DNA of 64,000 nt from UMGS1519 sp050951005 (lineage in GTDB: Bacteria > Actinomycetota > Coriobacteriia > Coriobacteriales > Eggerthellaceae), in NCBI GenBank assembly GCA_050951005.1, contig JBMNIP010000001.1, positions 62,001-126,000 of the forward strand, written 5' to 3'. The notes under the pieces were generated by a model. It had not been told where the DNA came from and made no database searches. It saw nothing but the letters and a program-made list of their open reading frames with translations. Positions 51,820-60,258 of this stretch are shown one piece after another. The stretch's first letter is position 1; each line of letters opens with the position of its first letter. Both the position numbers and the translations under genes were made by a program.

Positions 51820-51825
51820 TATAAT
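51820..51825 (+). promoter_or_regulatory. -10 element before the YtxH gene
   Basis: TATAAT, 78 bases before the ATG. No good -35 is placed. Confidence 0.4.
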
Positions 51826-51903
51826 GCGACGTACGAGTGGTTATTGGCGGTTAAGGACGGGGCAAAGCGCGACAGGCGCTTTCACCGTGATAAGGAGGAA
51901 GCA

Positions 51904-52416
51904 ATGGGAAAATTCGGAGCTTTTGTTCTGGGCGGTATCGTCGGTGCGACAGCTGCACTGCTGACGGCGCCACGTCCCGGCGATGAGACGCGCGCGATCG
52001 TCACCGACTGGTGCAACAACACATTCAACGATGCAAACAACATTGCCGCCGGTGTGCAGGACCGCGCACGTCAGGCAGTTGACACCGCCGCGACGGCGGG
52101 CCAGCAGGCTTACAGCACGGCCTCTTCGCGCGTGCAGGAAGTCGGCAAGACCGTGGTCGGAGCCAATGCGGAAAGCAGCGATGAGCTGCGTGCCAAGATA
52201 GAGGAAGCACGTCAGCGCATTGCATCCCAGGTCGTGCAGAACGCCGATGGTGCCCGTCAGGCAATAAACGACACCATCCCGACGGTGACCGAGGCCATGA
52301 AGGCCAACGCCGAACGCGTACAGGAAGAGATGGGCCATGTGCCTGCCCATGCGCAGGATCCGGTCGACATCGAGGATGCACAGATTGAAGAGCCCGTCGA
52401 TGAGGATCGGCAGTAA
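51904..52416 (+). CDS. YtxH-domain protein
   Basis: A 170-residue protein whose N-terminus (MGKFGAFVLGGIVGATAALLTAPRPGDETR) matches the YtxH family: a short Gly-rich membrane helix followed by TAPxxG. The rest is an amphipathic, Ala/Gln-rich helix with coiled-coil character. The biological role of the family is unclear, with links to envelope stress. AAGGAGGAAGC lies before the ATG and excludes the earlier ATG at 51805. It begins an apparent operon with the PRC and VTT genes. Confidence 0.8.
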   Translation: MGKFGAFVLGGIVGATAALLTAPRPGDETRAIVTDWCNNTFNDANNIAAGVQDRARQAVDTAATAGQQAYSTASSRVQEVGKTVVGANAESSDELRAKIEEARQRIASQVVQNADGARQAINDTIPTVTEAMKANAERVQEEMGHVPAHAQDPVDIEDAQIEEPVDEDRQ

Positions 52417-52461
52417 TCTGCATTCGGCATTGGTGGAACGTAAGAACGGAGCCGAAAGTAC

Positions 52462-53391
52462 ATGCTCACGGTTAGCCAGTTGATGAATGACAAGGTAATC
52501 GTGCCGCGCGGACGCAAGCAGAAAGAGCGGCGCATAGGAAAAGTGCGCCGCTTCGTGTTCCACCCGCGCGAGAAGCGTTGCATCGGCTTCATCATCAAGC
52601 GCCCCGATGCGGCGCTGATGTTCAAGCGCAAGGACCTGTTCGTCGCGTTGGACCGCATCAAGATCATCGATGACGAGATCCACGTCGACGGTGCCGAGGA
52701 CTCCATGGGAGGCCGGGCGGTCAAGCGCCTGGGCGTGAAGTGGGAAGAATGCGTGCTGTGGATGGGCATGCAGGTGGTTGCCGAGAACGGAGAAATCCTG
52801 GGAACGGTCGGCGATGTCGCCTTCGACGGGAAAACCGGACGCGTGGATTCCATCGAGTTGGACAACGGCGCCACGGCACGAGCCCTGTTGGGCAAAGCTA
52901 CCGTCCCTGCCAGCTACATCAAGGGCTTCCGTTTCGGGGTTGGCTCGCGGCTATCGGGGTATCAGGACGAAGTGGCCGATGACGAGGATGATGAAGACGC
53001 CGAGGAGCTGGAAGAGGAGGACCTCGGTGCCATCCTCGTTTCGAATGAGGCATTGGCGCTCGAGCCTGAGGGCGGCCTGGCCGAAAAGGCGGGCAGGGCA
53101 AGCGTTGTTGCCAAGGTAAAGGGCCGCGAAGCGGTAGAGAAGGCCAAGGTTGTGGGCGCCGATGTGGCCGAGAAGGCCCGCGCAAAGACGGCCGAGTCTG
53201 CTGCCAAGGCAAAAGACCAGGTCGAAGATGCAAAACCTCAGATGAAGGAGACGGGCAAGAAGGCAGAAGAGGCGCTAAACAAGGGTGCGTATTTCACTGG
53301 CGTCCAGATTGCCAAGTCCAAGAAGATGTTCGCCGGCTTCATGGACAACTACCGTAAAGCTGTAAATGGCGAAGATGAGGATGATAACTGA
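52462..53391 (+). CDS. PRC-barrel domain protein with helical tail
   Basis: A 309-residue protein. Two PRC-barrel-like units are seen at about 5-78 (GKVRRFVFHPREKRCIGFII) and 95-165 (ILGTVGDVAFDGKTGRVDSIEL). An Asp/Glu-rich linker at about 170-190 and a long Lys/Ala/Glu helix to the end (about 205-300) follow. PRC barrels bind RNA or proteins (RimM) or serve in membrane complexes. There is no membrane helix. The next gene starts 3 bp later and belongs to the same operon. A second PRC protein is at 41970-43328. Confidence 0.8.
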   Translation: MLTVSQLMNDKVIVPRGRKQKERRIGKVRRFVFHPREKRCIGFIIKRPDAALMFKRKDLFVALDRIKIIDDEIHVDGAEDSMGGRAVKRLGVKWEECVLWMGMQVVAENGEILGTVGDVAFDGKTGRVDSIELDNGATARALLGKATVPASYIKGFRFGVGSRLSGYQDEVADDEDDEDAEELEEEDLGAILVSNEALALEPEGGLAEKAGRASVVAKVKGREAVEKAKVVGADVAEKARAKTAESAAKAKDQVEDAKPQMKETGKKAEEALNKGAYFTGVQIAKSKKMFAGFMDNYRKAVNGEDEDDN

Positions 53392-53394
53392 TCT

Positions 53395-54441
53395 ATGCCC
53401 TCCGCCGATTCCTCCCACCATTCTGAAGAAGAGTCCGATCATCCGAATATGTCATCGGTATCCGAAGGGTCCGATGCATCAGACCAACGCGCGCCTTCTC
53501 CAATGGCGGATTTCGAGCCAGATAGCCTGGATAGCGATTCGGCAAATGCCGGCTATCAGGTGAAGCCCGAGGTACCGGGCTCGGATGCCGAGGTGCGTGC
53601 GGAACGCCGCGCCCTCCGCGAGAATCTGAAAGAGCGCCGTGAGGATATAGCGGCGCACGACTATCGTTTTACCGAGAAATCCAAAGAACGCATAGCGCAG
53701 GAACCGCCTTCGCAGCTGCAACGGGGCGACCGGCAGGTTGGCAAGCGCGGTCTTACCGTTGCCGATATCGTCAAGCTTGTCGGGCTTCTTGCCGTGCTGG
53801 TGCTTCTCGCCCTTATCGTGTGGGCGATGTGGCCAACGCTCTCCGGCCTTTTCGAGGAGGGCGGCGTCGAGGCGCTGGTCGAAAAAGTGCAGAATGCGGG
53901 CCCGATGGGTGTTGCCATGCTGCTTGGTCTGCAACTGTTGCAGGTCATCGTTGCATTCATCCCCGGCGAGGTCGTGCAAGTCGCAGCGGGCATGATGTAC
54001 GGTGCCTGGTGGGGCGGCCTCATCGTAACGGTGGGCGCCTGCCTGGCAAGCGCTGCAGTATATTCATTGGTCCATTGGCTGGGCGCGCCGTTTGTTCGCG
54101 ACATGGTCTCCGATTCGTTTTCGGACAGATTCCGGCGATTCGAGGCATCGGGTCATTTGGACACCATCGTGTTCATCCTGTTTCTGATTCCCGGCATGCC
54201 GAAGGATGTATTCACCTATGTGGTTGCATTGACGGACATGAAGCTGGGATCCTTCCTGATATTGACGACCTTTGCGCGCATGCCCGGCATTTTCCTGAGC
54301 ACCTATGCCGCGTCGAGCCTGGCAAATGGGGACATGACGAAGAGCATCGTGATCTTCGTCATCCTGGTGGTGCTTGCGCTGGTGTGCATCGTGCTGCGCG
54401 ACCGCATCATCGAGCGCCTTGACGGTTTCCGCCGGAAGTAG
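53395..54441 (+). CDS. TVP38/TMEM64 (VTT/DedA-like) membrane protein
   Basis: A 348-residue protein. About 120 cytoplasmic, acidic then basic disordered residues precede five or six membrane helices. The VTT core includes IPGEVVQVAAGMMYGAWWGG, then FRRFEASGHLDTIVFILFLIPGMPKDVFTYVVALTDM, which carries the conserved re-entrant PGMPKD. The family scrambles or moves lipids in other organisms and often follows envelope genes. It starts 3 bp after the PRC gene. The substrate is unknown. Confidence 0.88.
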   Translation: MPSADSSHHSEEESDHPNMSSVSEGSDASDQRAPSPMADFEPDSLDSDSANAGYQVKPEVPGSDAEVRAERRALRENLKERREDIAAHDYRFTEKSKERIAQEPPSQLQRGDRQVGKRGLTVADIVKLVGLLAVLVLLALIVWAMWPTLSGLFEEGGVEALVEKVQNAGPMGVAMLLGLQLLQVIVAFIPGEVVQVAAGMMYGAWWGGLIVTVGACLASAAVYSLVHWLGAPFVRDMVSDSFSDRFRRFEASGHLDTIVFILFLIPGMPKDVFTYVVALTDMKLGSFLILTTFARMPGIFLSTYAASSLANGDMTKSIVIFVILVVLALVCIVLRDRIIERLDGFRRK

Positions 54442-54656
54442 CGCGAACGTACCGACAACGATATGTTCAGTCCGATAGGGCGTTCGAGAGGCATGCTCAT
54501 TGCTGTCGCGATAGGCGCCGACTCCGATGTTTCCTCCGAATAATCGAACATTTTTGTCAGATTTGCCTTACGCCTTCGTTACGGCTGTTCCATCCCCAGG
54601 CCGAAAGGCCGTGCGCTCTACTAGAGTGTACGTGCTGAATGAGAGAAGGAATGCCC

Positions 54657-55253
54657 GTGTCGCAAACGGATCGACAGCCGAATATCGATGAGCGCGTCGC
54701 CGACGCAGAAGCCGAGGTTGCCCGTGCCCAGGCGCACCTGGATGAGTTGCGTCGCGAATTGCAGCAGGGCTCGGATGCGGACACGGTAGCCGGAGCGTCC
54801 GAAGTTCCTGATACGTCGGCTCGCCACGCCGATGCACCACAGGCGGTCTTTAACGAAAGCGAACGGGCCGTCCATTCCGATGAGGTTTCGTCGCCCGATG
54901 CCATCGTGGATGCGATTGCCGCCGAATCGGCAGCCGAGGCCTCGGGTGCGCAGTCCGATGCCGTAATGACCGCAGCCTATGAAGATGCGCCCTTTGTGCC
55001 GGCCAAGGATCACGTTGCAGCTGGGTTGCTGGCCATCACCCTGGGGTGCCTGGGCATTCACAAATTCTATCTTGGCTATCTGACAAGCGGGTTTATCACA
55101 CTTGGTGTTTCCGTTGTCGGCGGAGTGCTGACACTTGGCATTGCGACGGTGGTTATGGCGGTAATCAGCATCGTCGAGGGAATCCTGTATCTTTCTGAAT
55201 CCCAAAGCAAGTTCGAAAACACGCACGTCGTACGAGAGCGCGAATGGTTCTAG
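54657..55253 (+). CDS. TM2-domain membrane protein
   Basis: A 198-residue protein. An N-terminal coiled coil (about 10-45), an acidic disordered middle to about 120, and a C-terminal TM2 domain: two membrane helices joined by GCLGIHKFYLGYLTSGF, the family's G-x-H-x-FY-x-G motif. The GTG at 54657 is chosen because AAGGA is spaced six bases from it; ATGs at 54639 and 54651 are poorly spaced. It stands alone after the envelope operon. Confidence 0.82.
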   Translation: MSQTDRQPNIDERVADAEAEVARAQAHLDELRRELQQGSDADTVAGASEVPDTSARHADAPQAVFNESERAVHSDEVSSPDAIVDAIAAESAAEASGAQSDAVMTAAYEDAPFVPAKDHVAAGLLAITLGCLGIHKFYLGYLTSGFITLGVSVVGGVLTLGIATVVMAVISIVEGILYLSESQSKFENTHVVREREWF

Positions 55254-55372
55254 CTCCGAAGCGCAGGTCTGCGTAGGCGGTTTTTCTCGCAGCCCGCGCT
55301 ATCGCATGTTGCCGATTCGTCCGTGTCGGCATTGCGCCAAAGGAGGGGACAACGCCTTCTGTAAAGAGAATA

Positions 55373-55403
55373 TTACGCATGGAACGGGTGCTTCAGCTAG
55401 AAT
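55373..55403 (+). promoter_or_regulatory. Aldolase promoter candidate
   Basis: TTACGC and TAGAAT with a 19-bp spacer, about 49 bases before the ATG. Confidence 0.4.
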
Positions 55404-55451
55404 AAACAAATACACAGGTACTGTATGCATTCGTTCCTAAGGAGGAAACCT

Positions 55452-56390
55452 ATGCCGACCATTTCGCATGATGACGTTCGCGTTCCCGCCGACGTGCTCC
55501 CTGAGGCACGTGAGGCATATATCGAGAATTATCTGAAGGCCACGCGCAATACCGGCCGCTTGATGCTGTTTGCCTGCGACCAGAAAGTCGAGCATCTCAA
55601 CAAGGATTTCTATGGCGAGGGTATCGACCCGTCCGATCTGGATCCGGAGCATCTGTTCAAAATCGCCGACCAGGGCGTTGTGGGCGTTATGGCTACGCAG
55701 CGCGGCTTGGTTGCCCAGTATGCGCTGGACTATCCCGAAATCAACTACCTGGTGAAGATGAACTCGAAGACCAACCTGGTCAAAACCGATCAGGACGATC
55801 CGTACTCTCCGCAACTGTACGAGCTGGACGCCGTGCTGGCCATGCGTGAGGCGGGCATCAACATCGTCGGCGTCGGCTACACCATCTACTTGGGTAGCGA
55901 ATACGAGTCCACGATGATGGCCGAGGCCGGCGAGCTGATTGCCGAGGCCCACGCCAACGGCCTGATTACCGTTCTGTGGATCTATCCGCGTGGCAAAGCG
56001 GTTGCCGACGAGAAGTCTGCCGAGACCATTGCAGGCGCTGCTGGCGTGGCATTGTGCCTGGGGTCCGATTTCGTGAAAGTCAATCCGCCGCATCCGAGCG
56101 ACGACAAGGACCAATTCCAGAACCTGGCCATTGCCTCTGCAGCTGCCGGTCGCACAGGCTTGGTTTGTGCGGGCGGCTCTACCGTCAAGGCGGAGGATTT
56201 CCTGGAGCAGCTGTACAACCAGATCCACGTGGGCGGCGCCGATGGCAACGCGACGGGCCGCAATATCCATCAGCGTGGAACCGAAGAGGCAGTGCGCCTG
56301 ACCAAGGCCATTTCTGCCATCACGCTGCGTGACGCGAGCGTCGATGAGGCGGTTGCCATTTACCGGGGCGAGAAGGACTTCACCCTGTAA
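55452..56390 (+). CDS. Class I (DhnA/archaeal-type) fructose-bisphosphate aldolase
   Basis: A 312-residue Schiff-base aldolase of the DhnA/LacD type that splits fructose 1,6-bisphosphate in glycolysis. FACDQKVEHLNKDF is the N-terminal substrate loop, WIYPRGKAV and FVKVNPPHP (with the Schiff-base Lys) the middle, and GGSTVKAEDFLEQL and GGADGNATGRNIHQR the phosphate-binding end. AAGGAGGAAACCT lies before the ATG at 55452. It ends at a strong terminator. Confidence 0.93.
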   Translation: MPTISHDDVRVPADVLPEAREAYIENYLKATRNTGRLMLFACDQKVEHLNKDFYGEGIDPSDLDPEHLFKIADQGVVGVMATQRGLVAQYALDYPEINYLVKMNSKTNLVKTDQDDPYSPQLYELDAVLAMREAGINIVGVGYTIYLGSEYESTMMAEAGELIAEAHANGLITVLWIYPRGKAVADEKSAETIAGAAGVALCLGSDFVKVNPPHPSDDKDQFQNLAIASAAAGRTGLVCAGGSTVKAEDFLEQLYNQIHVGGADGNATGRNIHQRGTEEAVRLTKAISAITLRDASVDEAVAIYRGEKDFTL

Positions 56391-56459
56391 GCAGCTTCCG
56401 ACTGGTCCGCATTGCGGGGTGCCAGTTTCGCTGCGGATGCCGGACAGCATCGAATGCAA

Positions 56460-56494
56460 GGCCGCATGCCTTCGGGCATGCGGCCTCTTCTTTT
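56460..56494 (+). terminator. Terminator after the aldolase gene
   Basis: GGCCGCATGCC and GGCATGCGGCC form a perfect 11-bp stem on a TTCG loop, followed by TCTTCTTTT. Confidence 0.92.
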
Positions 56495-56768
56495 ATGTAA
56501 GTCCGGCTCGATTGGAATCGGTATACGGCAGCGTTTCGTGCGGCCGATTTCTTACGTTACATCGTTCGTTATTTATTTGAAATTAAGTAAACAGATTATG
56601 AATATTGTTACGTAATACCACTATCTGGAGATTTGTGATTAGGAACTGTATTATGTGGCTAAATAACCCTCTTATCTGGGGAAACAGCTTCCGATAATGT
56701 CGTTAACGTTTCTACACTCGGGGTGAAATCAAGAGAAACGAATCCAACCGAGTGTAGAGGGGTTTGCG
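56495..56768. promoter_or_regulatory. AT-rich regulatory region before the CAP gene
   Basis: About 270 bp, clearly more AT-rich than neighbours from 56560 to 56700. It holds TTACGTAA (56609-56616), GTTAAC-type dyads and an 11-bp inverted repeat TCTACACTCGG/CCGAGTGTAGA (56711-56721 and 56748-56758) whose right arm touches the Shine-Dalgarno GAGGGG. TACACT inside the left arm could be a -10. No gene is seen. Confidence 0.5.
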
Positions 56769-58238
56769 ATGAACGGTTCGCGTATTTCAGAAAAGGGTAC
56801 GCTGACGGAGCTCTGCCTTCTTTTTGCTGTAGCGCTTTGCGCTTTCTGCCTTATGTCATGGTCGTCCTGCGATACGGCATATGCCAGCTCGACCCAAACG
56901 GTTCATGTCCAAGTTACCTACAAGCAGTCCCAGGCACGTGGGATGCTCTCGAGCATCAATAATTTCCGCACTGGCAACAATGCTTGGTATTGGAACAGCA
57001 ACAACCGGTCAAAGACCAAGTGCAAGCACCTTCGCAAGCTGAAGTATGACTATAAGCTGGAAAAGGTCGCCATGCTGCGTGCAAAGGAGATCGCCCTCTC
57101 CTACAGCCACGTTCGTCCGAACGGTAAGAGCTGCTTCACGGCATACAAAGCGGCTGGTGCGAAATCCTATTCCGCAAAGGGCGAGAACATCGCTTTCGGC
57201 CAGACCAGTGCAAAAGAAGTGTTCACTGCTTGGCGTGAAGACAACGAGAACTATGCGGGCCAGGGTCATCGCCGCAACATGTTGGACAGCGACTTCAACG
57301 CAGTCGGTATCGCGCATGTGAAATATCAGGGCACGGATTACTGGGTGCAGGAGTTCGGCTACGTCAAGTCCCCGAAGACGAAGAAGACGGCTGCGAAGAA
57401 CTCCACTTCCGTCCAGAGTGTGAAGGTGCTCAGTCGCAACGTGAAGAAAGTATCGGTGAAGGTCAACACCTCCTCACTGTCGATGGCTAAGGGATCTACC
57501 CGCAAGGTTCCGAAAACTACCGTCAAGGCCAAGATCAAGAACTATCGTTCCAGCAAATGGCTGTCCACTTGCACGCTGGTTCCCGACTCGGTGAAGCGGT
57601 CCTCCAGCAACAAGCATGTTGCCAAGGTTGCCGGCTCCGTTGTCAAGGGCGTTTCCAATGGCAGCGCGAAGCTGACGATTACGACCAAGTGCAACAAGAA
57701 GAAGTACAAGAGCTCCATTCCCGTGAAGGTATCGGGCTCGGTATCGGATGCGACATTCACGCTGTCGAGCACGTCGTATGTCTATGATGGCTCTGCAAAG
57801 AAACCGACGATCAAGAAGGCGAAGCTGGGCAGCACGACCCTGACCAAAGGCAAGGATTACGTGGTCGTGGGTTACAAGAACAACGTGAACGCCGGCACGG
57901 CATCGATTGTGATCAAGGGCAAGGGTTCCTACACGGGGACGAAGACCATTAACTACACCATCCACCGGGCATCTCTGAATTCGGGAAGCTGGCTGGTCGG
58001 CGGTATCTCCAACACCGTGACGCGGAAGTACAACGGCCAGGTCCAGACCGTGTATCCGACAATCTACAATCGCTATAACCGCTCGGTTCGCTTGACGCGG
58101 GACAAGGATTTCAAGGTTGACTTCAACGGCAAATCGCCGAAGAACGTCGGTACCTACGTGTACGAGATCAAGGGCATTGGCAACTACTACGGCACTATGA
58201 ACCTCGGTACGCTGAAGCTGAAAATCGTGAATGCTTAA
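56769..58238 (+). CDS. Secreted CAP-superfamily protein with beta-repeat domains
   Basis: A 489-residue exported protein. A signal peptide ends near AYA-SS (about 40). The CAP/SCP domain spans about 55-205, with SHVRPNGKSCF, GENIAFG and GHRRNMLDSDFNAVGIAHV conserved, so the metal/His sites appear kept. Behind a linker rich in Lys/Ser come two beta-sandwich repeats of about 80 residues, the first with YVYDGSAKKP and NNVNAGTASIVIKGKGSYTGT and the second with NVGTYVYEIKGIGNYYGT. The family's bacterial function is unknown; cell-surface or host interaction is inferred. GAGGGG lies before the ATG. Confidence 0.86.
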   Translation: MNGSRISEKGTLTELCLLFAVALCAFCLMSWSSCDTAYASSTQTVHVQVTYKQSQARGMLSSINNFRTGNNAWYWNSNNRSKTKCKHLRKLKYDYKLEKVAMLRAKEIALSYSHVRPNGKSCFTAYKAAGAKSYSAKGENIAFGQTSAKEVFTAWREDNENYAGQGHRRNMLDSDFNAVGIAHVKYQGTDYWVQEFGYVKSPKTKKTAAKNSTSVQSVKVLSRNVKKVSVKVNTSSLSMAKGSTRKVPKTTVKAKIKNYRSSKWLSTCTLVPDSVKRSSSNKHVAKVAGSVVKGVSNGSAKLTITTKCNKKKYKSSIPVKVSGSVSDATFTLSSTSYVYDGSAKKPTIKKAKLGSTTLTKGKDYVVVGYKNNVNAGTASIVIKGKGSYTGTKTINYTIHRASLNSGSWLVGGISNTVTRKYNGQVQTVYPTIYNRYNRSVRLTRDKDFKVDFNGKSPKNVGTYVYEIKGIGNYYGTMNLGTLKLKIVNA

Positions 58239-58268
58239 GCACGCATAGGGGGTTGCCTACCTGGCATG

Positions 58269-58306
58269 AAGGGGCGCCGATTCTAAAGGATCGGCGCCCC
58301 TTTCCA
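58269..58306. terminator. Bidirectional terminator between CAP and YgbA genes
   Basis: AAGGGGCGCCGAT pairs perfectly with ATCGGCGCCCCTT over a short loop; T-rich on both strands. Confidence 0.92.
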
Positions 58307-58351
58307 TTTGCATACGGGGCCATAATGGAAAGGCCGATGGGGCAGGCGGAG

Positions 58352-58684
58352 TCAGCCGGTACGCCGGTCGTGCAGGTGGCGCATGGCAAGAACGGGATGG
58401 AAGAAGATCATGCGCGGTCCTGACCATCGCATCACCTTACGGATGCGTTCCCTCATGGCAGGCTGGTAGCAGGGATGAGGGCACGAGCTGCAGAAAGTCT
58501 TCTCATATTCGCGCGGGCAGGCGCGAATGCGCGCCAAACTGTAATCAATCAGGTCGGCACAGTCGCTGCAGGGAGTCGATCCCCGATGGTGAAAACGGCA
58601 ATACAGCTCGACCATCGTAGTCAGCACCCGAGCCTCTTTATCGCGCTTTTCTGCAATCGCTCGGTCATCAACGAGGTTGGACAT
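58352..58684 (-). CDS. YgbA-family (NO-responsive) Cys-rich protein
   Basis: A 110-residue member of the YgbA family. Conserved features are LYCRFHHRG, the Cys pair CSDC, ARIRACP, and TFCSSCPHPCYQPAMRERIRKVMRWSGPRM, with seven Cys at about 29, 39, 42, 56, 65, 68 and 72. E. coli ygbA is repressed by NsrR and needed for growth under nitric oxide. Zinc or iron binding by the Cys is inferred. It is divergent from the histidine kinase gene. The frame continues upstream but without family character, and the ATG at 58684 has only a weak Shine-Dalgarno. Confidence 0.85.
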   Translation of the reverse strand: MSNLVDDRAIAEKRDKEARVLTTMVELYCRFHHRGSTPCSDCADLIDYSLARIRACPREYEKTFCSSCPHPCYQPAMRERIRKVMRWSGPRMIFFHPVLAMRHLHDRRTG

Positions 58685-59058
58685 GTGGGGAGCTCGCTTT
58701 CTGTTGGCCGGTCTGTTTGCGGAGGCTCTGTCGAACGCCCGAGATGCGACTGCTGCGGGCTGCGGTCGCCAGCATGACGAGAATAGCATGCTGCCCGAAG
58801 CCGCCGCCGGGATCTCCGAGGCTTGAAATGCATGCAATACCGTATTGTACGCGATGTGCGCTTCGCTTCCGAATGCCCCCTGAAACCCCCGTTGCACAGG
58901 GCATCGGCGGGAAAAATCGCTATCATGAAGGAAACGCAGCAATGCACAGGCCCAACGGGGCACCTCGAGTGCGTTAACCCGCCTGCATCGGCAACGGAAA
59001 TGCTGCAAGCTATTGTTGCCCGGATGGCGCAATGCAATCCAGAGGGGGGGAGCGGAAC
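58685..59058. promoter_or_regulatory. Divergent intergenic region between YgbA and sensor kinase genes
   Basis: A minus-strand extended -10 TGCTATTCT lies at 58780-58788, 95 bases before ygbA. A 13-bp palindrome CAATACCGTATTG is at 58835-58847, a possible operator. A TATCAT at 58921-58926 could be a -10 for the kinase. No gene is seen. Confidence 0.4.
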
Positions 59059-60258
59059 ATGAATATCGATGATAGTCGGTATGTCGCATCGGGAGACGAT
59101 ATGCGCCCCGACGCCTCCGGCCCGCCAAATGGGTTCGATTTGGATGCAGAAACCATTGACAGGACGGCCGATGCCCTGCGCGCGGCGTATGGCTTCGGTT
59201 TCGTGGGCGTTTCGGTGGTGTCCGGTGTCGAATCAAAAGTATTCAGATGGGATTTCGGCAGTGGTAGCCCGACCGGCAACTACCGGATGATTCGCCTCCC
59301 TGCAGGAGTCGGTGCCTTGGGAAAAGCCTACGAGCTGGGCTGTTGCCTGATTGCGGAAAACATTGCCGATGACATCCCGGAGACAGAGCGGTTTCAATAT
59401 CCCATTGTAGCGGTCGAGGCGTTGAAGAGCTTCTTCACGTTCCCGCTGTATCGGGGCGATGATATCGTGCTGGTTTTGATCTGTGCATCTCGCTTCGTTC
59501 GCTATTTCGACGATGCGTTTGTGGGGGAGGTTCAGCAAAGGGCCGCCCAGCTGTTCGGTTTGGAGACCTCGCATCGCCCTATCATGCGTATTCATGGCAA
59601 GCAGAAGGGCTTTGCCTATGGCGAATTGCCACAGCGCATCCTGAATGCGCAGGAAGATGAGCGAAAACGTATTGCCAGAGAGCTGCATGACGGCCTTTCC
59701 CAGGAAGTGCTGGTCGCGCAGATGGGCCTGCGTCAGATGAAGTATCTTCCTAGCGAGCAGTGGCCGGATCAGGTCGAGGTTGTCAGCAGCCAGTTGCGCG
59801 ATGTCATATCCCACATCGGGGCAATGGCGAAATCATTGCGCCCTGCCAGTCTCGATGAGCTTGGTTTGGCGGTTGCCGCCCGAGAGCTCTGCCGTTCATG
59901 CGAATCGGCATTCGGCATCCCCATCGTTTGCTCCATTGAGGACAATCTTGCCATGGATGAGGCCAAAGAGCTGGTGGCGTATCGCGTTCTGCAGGAATCC
60001 TTGACGAATGCATGCAAGTATGCCGAGCCGACACGCATCGACGTGATAATGTCTAAGCAGGAGGGCGTGTTCCATCTTGCGGTTTGCGATAACGGAAAGG
60101 GGTTCGACACCGAGCGACCCGCTATCAAAGGGGGAGGTCTCGGACTGGAGGGTATGCGCGAACGGGCGTCTCTGATCGGCGCCGATTTTTTACTTACTTC
60201 GCAACTGGGGAAAGGCACCTGCGTGACCTTGAATGTGAAGTGCGGCGATGCCCGATGA
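59059..60258 (+). CDS. Soluble GAF-domain sensor histidine kinase (NarL/DegS type)
   Basis: A 399-residue cytosolic kinase. A GAF-like sensory domain spans about 30-175, and a HisKA_3 dimerisation domain carries the phospho-His in RIARELHDGLSQ (His about 210). The HATPase domain has NACKYAEP (N box), CDNGKGFD (G1) and GGLGLEGMRERA (G2). No membrane helix is present, so the signal is internal, such as redox, gas or a small molecule. AGAGGGGGGGAGC upstream sets the start at 59059. It overlaps the response regulator by ATGA. Confidence 0.92.
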   Translation: MNIDDSRYVASGDDMRPDASGPPNGFDLDAETIDRTADALRAAYGFGFVGVSVVSGVESKVFRWDFGSGSPTGNYRMIRLPAGVGALGKAYELGCCLIAENIADDIPETERFQYPIVAVEALKSFFTFPLYRGDDIVLVLICASRFVRYFDDAFVGEVQQRAAQLFGLETSHRPIMRIHGKQKGFAYGELPQRILNAQEDERKRIARELHDGLSQEVLVAQMGLRQMKYLPSEQWPDQVEVVSSQLRDVISHIGAMAKSLRPASLDELGLAVAARELCRSCESAFGIPIVCSIEDNLAMDEAKELVAYRVLQESLTNACKYAEPTRIDVIMSKQEGVFHLAVCDNGKGFDTERPAIKGGGLGLEGMRERASLIGADFLLTSQLGKGTCVTLNVKCGDAR

